DNA of 64,000 nucleotides from an uncultured Prevotella sp. (GTDB taxonomy: Bacteria; Bacteroidota; Bacteroidia; Bacteroidales; Bacteroidaceae), in the NCBI GenBank assembly GCA_946415755.1, contig CAMKTS010000011.1, positions 1 through 64,000 of the forward strand. The letters are read 5' to 3'. The first letter of the stretch is position 1; every line of letters begins with the position of its first letter. Below the pieces are notes generated by a model. The model was not told the origin of the DNA. It saw only the letters and a list, made by a program, of their open reading frames with translations, and ran no database searches. A program made the translations under genes and the position numbers. Below are positions 61,933 through 64,000 of the stretch, piece by piece.

Positions 61933-63414
61933 ATGAAGAGACTAACCGAGAAACATTCACGAAATTCGCTGACCACACGAATGGTAGTGTGGGTGGTTGG
62001 ATTCGTATCTGTGCTCTTCGTCACCGCCCTCTTTATCATGTTCCATTATGCCCGCCAGTCCATCTATCAGGAGGCGATGGAGAAAGCCCGTCAGACACTG
62101 CGCACCACAGAGCTTCGCATTGACAACACGCTGAGTGAGGTGGAGACGGCAACGCGCAGTATGCACTGGACCATAGAGAAGCGTCTGGACCAGCCAGCAA
62201 TCATGGACAGCCTTTGCCGACAGCTGGTGTCAGTCAACCCGCACATCCTGGGCTGTGCCATCGCCTTCGAGCCGGGTGTCTATCCGGAGTATGGCATCTA
62301 TTACGGGGTGTATGCCTACCGCAGCCACTCCGACTCGACAAAGATACGCACAGCCATGAACAGCGGCCAACAGCCCTACACCCGTGAGAAATGGTACTTC
62401 ACCCCCCTACATAACGAAGCCCCTATCTGGATAGACCCCTATATCGACAGAGAACAGGGTGAGACCTCGCTCATCACGTCTTACGGCATGCCGCTGCGCA
62501 ACAGCAAAGGGGAGCTGGTGGGCGTGCTGTCTGCACAGATCTCGATGAAGTGGTTTGCCGACCTCATCCTCTCGCTGCGGCCTTTTCCCAACTCCCATGC
62601 CACGGTAATGAGTACCGATGGACATCTCATCGTCCACCCGGAGAACACACTGAAAGAACATGAGGCTCACTTCACCGATGCCTATAGCGACGTCTCCAAT
62701 GATGCTCACCTGGCAGCCATATCAATGGTGACGGGTCATGCCGGCCACAGCGAAATGCACGTTGACGGCAAGCCGAACCTCATCTTCTACCATCCTTTCG
62801 AAAATGCAGGATGGAGCGTAGCCATCGTCTGTCCGGAGAGCGACATCTTCAGCTCCTATAATTCGCTGTTGCGCTATACCATTATCATCAGCCTGACAGG
62901 TCTGCTGCTTCTGGCATTGTTCTGCCTGTTCATCAGCCACCGCCAGTTGCGGCCCTTGCAGCGTCTGGTCGACGAAGCCCGTGGCATGGCTGAAGGCCAA
63001 CTTGATGTTCCTGTGAAGAAGAGTCACCGCACCGATGAGGTGGGCTATGTGCAGAACACGTTCCGACAGATGCAGGAGAGAATCGGACAGCATATTGCCA
63101 ATATTACCCGCCTGACCGATGTGCTGCGTCAGCGCAACGAAGATCTGAAGCTGGCATACGAACAGGCCCGCGAGGCTGACCGCATGAAGGATGCTGTCAT
63201 CCTGAACATGAGCGACCGCATGGAACAGTCGGTCAAGGCCATCCATGCCACCGTGAGCGATTTCCGCCAGCATGTGGCCGACATGGATGCTGACGAGTGC
63301 TGCCACATGGCTGAGAAGATACGCACACATACCGAGACCACTACCGAACTGCTGGGCAACCTGCTCGACATTGCCGATGGGAAAAAGAACAAAGAGGAGG
63401 AAAGCCCATGTTAG
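61933..63414 (+). CDS. Cache-HAMP sensor with degenerate histidine-kinase dimerisation segment
   Basis: 493 residues from ATG 61933. An N-terminal membrane helix (VVWVVGFVSVLFVTALFIMF), a periplasmic dCache-type domain (about 45-315; VYPEYGIYYGVYAY, EKWYFTPLHNEAPIWIDPY), a second helix (YTIIISLTGLLLLALFCLF) and a HAMP-like region (PLQRLVDEARGMAEGQL) follow. The final helix READRMKDAVILNMSDRMEQ resembles HisKA of Bacteroidetes kinases, but where SHEIRTPL is expected there is SDRMEQSV, so no phosphoacceptor His. No ATPase domain follows. It overlaps the next gene by 7 bp. It is probably a sensor partner for that protein. Confidence 0.75.
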   Translation: MKRLTEKHSRNSLTTRMVVWVVGFVSVLFVTALFIMFHYARQSIYQEAMEKARQTLRTTELRIDNTLSEVETATRSMHWTIEKRLDQPAIMDSLCRQLVSVNPHILGCAIAFEPGVYPEYGIYYGVYAYRSHSDSTKIRTAMNSGQQPYTREKWYFTPLHNEAPIWIDPYIDREQGETSLITSYGMPLRNSKGELVGVLSAQISMKWFADLILSLRPFPNSHATVMSTDGHLIVHPENTLKEHEAHFTDAYSDVSNDAHLAAISMVTGHAGHSEMHVDGKPNLIFYHPFENAGWSVAIVCPESDIFSSYNSLLRYTIIISLTGLLLLALFCLFISHRQLRPLQRLVDEARGMAEGQLDVPVKKSHRTDEVGYVQNTFRQMQERIGQHIANITRLTDVLRQRNEDLKLAYEQAREADRMKDAVILNMSDRMEQSVKAIHATVSDFRQHVADMDADECCHMAEKIRTHTETTTELLGNLLDIADGKKNKEEESPC

Positions 63415-64000
63415 AAATGCACAAACACATACGCAAGTCGCTGTCGACAAGGCTCAGCCTGGACATTCTCCTCGTCGTCATGCTGATATTCACACTGTCG
63501 CTCGGATTCCTGTACTGGCAGTCGCGCAGCATCATCCGGCAGGAGGCCATCGACGAGGCATCACATGTGCTGGACAATACGGCACTGCGCGTCAAGGGAC
63601 AGATGCAGGAGTTAGAGACGGCAACGCGCAACATCCTGTGGCTCGTCAACATCAACCACCAGCAGGACTCCCTGCTGAAGTATTCACACCGCATCGTTGC
63701 CAACCACCCGCATATCAATGGCTGTTCCATCACCATGGAGCCCGACTACTACCCCGGTGAGGAGTATGGCTTCTCGGCCTATTCCGTACGCATGGACGAC
63801 CATGAGAATTCAAGAAAGGACTCTGTTGTCACGGTGCGCGAGGCAGACTATGACTATTACAACAAGGTGTGGTACAAGACACCGCGCCAAAAGAATGCCG
63901 CCTGTTGGGTAGACCCCTTCGACGACTACAATGCCGGCACCCTGTCCAGTCCAGAAATGATTGCCTCGTACTGTGTGCCACTATACAACAAACAGGGGAA
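63408..64000 (+). CDS. Second cache-type membrane sensor protein, partial (runs off the window)
   Basis: At least 197 residues from the ATG at 63408, open to the window end. It starts inside the stop region of the preceding gene (ATGTTAG), a translational-coupling overlap. An N-terminal membrane helix (SLDILLVVMLIFTLSLGFLY) precedes a periplasmic sensory domain that parallels the upstream gene (DNTALRVKGQMQELETATRN; YNKVWYKTPRQKNAACWVDP). The output domain lies beyond the window; a phosphatase or kinase is possible. It is presumably a paralogue and partner of the upstream sensor. Confidence 0.75.
   Translation, partial: MLEMHKHIRKSLSTRLSLDILLVVMLIFTLSLGFLYWQSRSIIRQEAIDEASHVLDNTALRVKGQMQELETATRNILWLVNINHQQDSLLKYSHRIVANHPHINGCSITMEPDYYPGEEYGFSAYSVRMDDHENSRKDSVVTVREADYDYYNKVWYKTPRQKNAACWVDPFDDYNAGTLSSPEMIASYCVPLYNKQG

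Overview
The window looks like a chromosomal segment of a Prevotella-type member of the Bacteroidales. The evidence is Bacteroidetes promoters of the form TTTG-N20-TAnnTTTG ahead of many genes, SusC/SusD pairs, type IX secretion (T9SS) genes, meso-diaminopimelate dehydrogenase, and short C-terminal sorting-like tails. All statements come from reading the sequence; no database search was run.

Layout. (1) 1-6.5 kb is accessory: a LytTR regulator, an AT-rich orphan deaminase behind candidate LytTR operators, a group II intron fragment, an ABC exporter, and a mobilization module (relaxosome protein, relaxase, membrane protein, candidate oriT) ending next to the 3' end of tRNA-Pro(GGG). (2) 6.7-23 kb is mostly housekeeping: aroA, the T9SS genes porW/sprE-like and porX, tsaE, a PNPOx-like protein, trxA, dnaE, psd, pssA, a small DUF4834-like protein, pyrH, birA, a four-helix-bundle/zinc-finger protein, and tadA. 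porX and tsaE each carry an in-frame, GC-rich palindromic insertion of about 75 bp. (3) 23-44 kb holds two paralogous, divergently oriented loci. Each has SusC, SusD, a 640-aa surface lipoprotein, and an M6 metalloprotease with dockerin-like C-terminus. (4) 44-64 kb: a coiled-coil lipoprotein, rsmI, tdk, tRNA-Lys, a DUF5020-like barrel, nadB, the giant T9SS translocon sprA, ruvA, a secreted protein with a T9SS-type tail, a NUC1 nuclease, ddh, and two cache-type sensor genes, the second cut by the window end.

The standout system is the centre of region 3. A tyrosine recombinase lies between two 111-bp perfect inverted repeats that cover the 5' ends of both susC genes. One clear promoter inside the invertible 1.48-kb segment points at the right-hand locus, and no comparable promoter faces the left-hand locus. 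I read this as a self-inverting ON/OFF switch that selects which of two SusCD/lipoprotein/protease sets is expressed, in this assembly the right-hand one. The protease partners and absence of glycoside hydrolases suggest protein or peptide acquisition rather than glycan use.

Other signals: a 139-bp intergenic repeat present twice with near-identical sequence, each copy carrying divergent promoters for two genes; short-period repeats just upstream of many start codons; and two secreted proteins (PorW-like and NUC1) whose signal peptides sit internally behind fused small ORFs.
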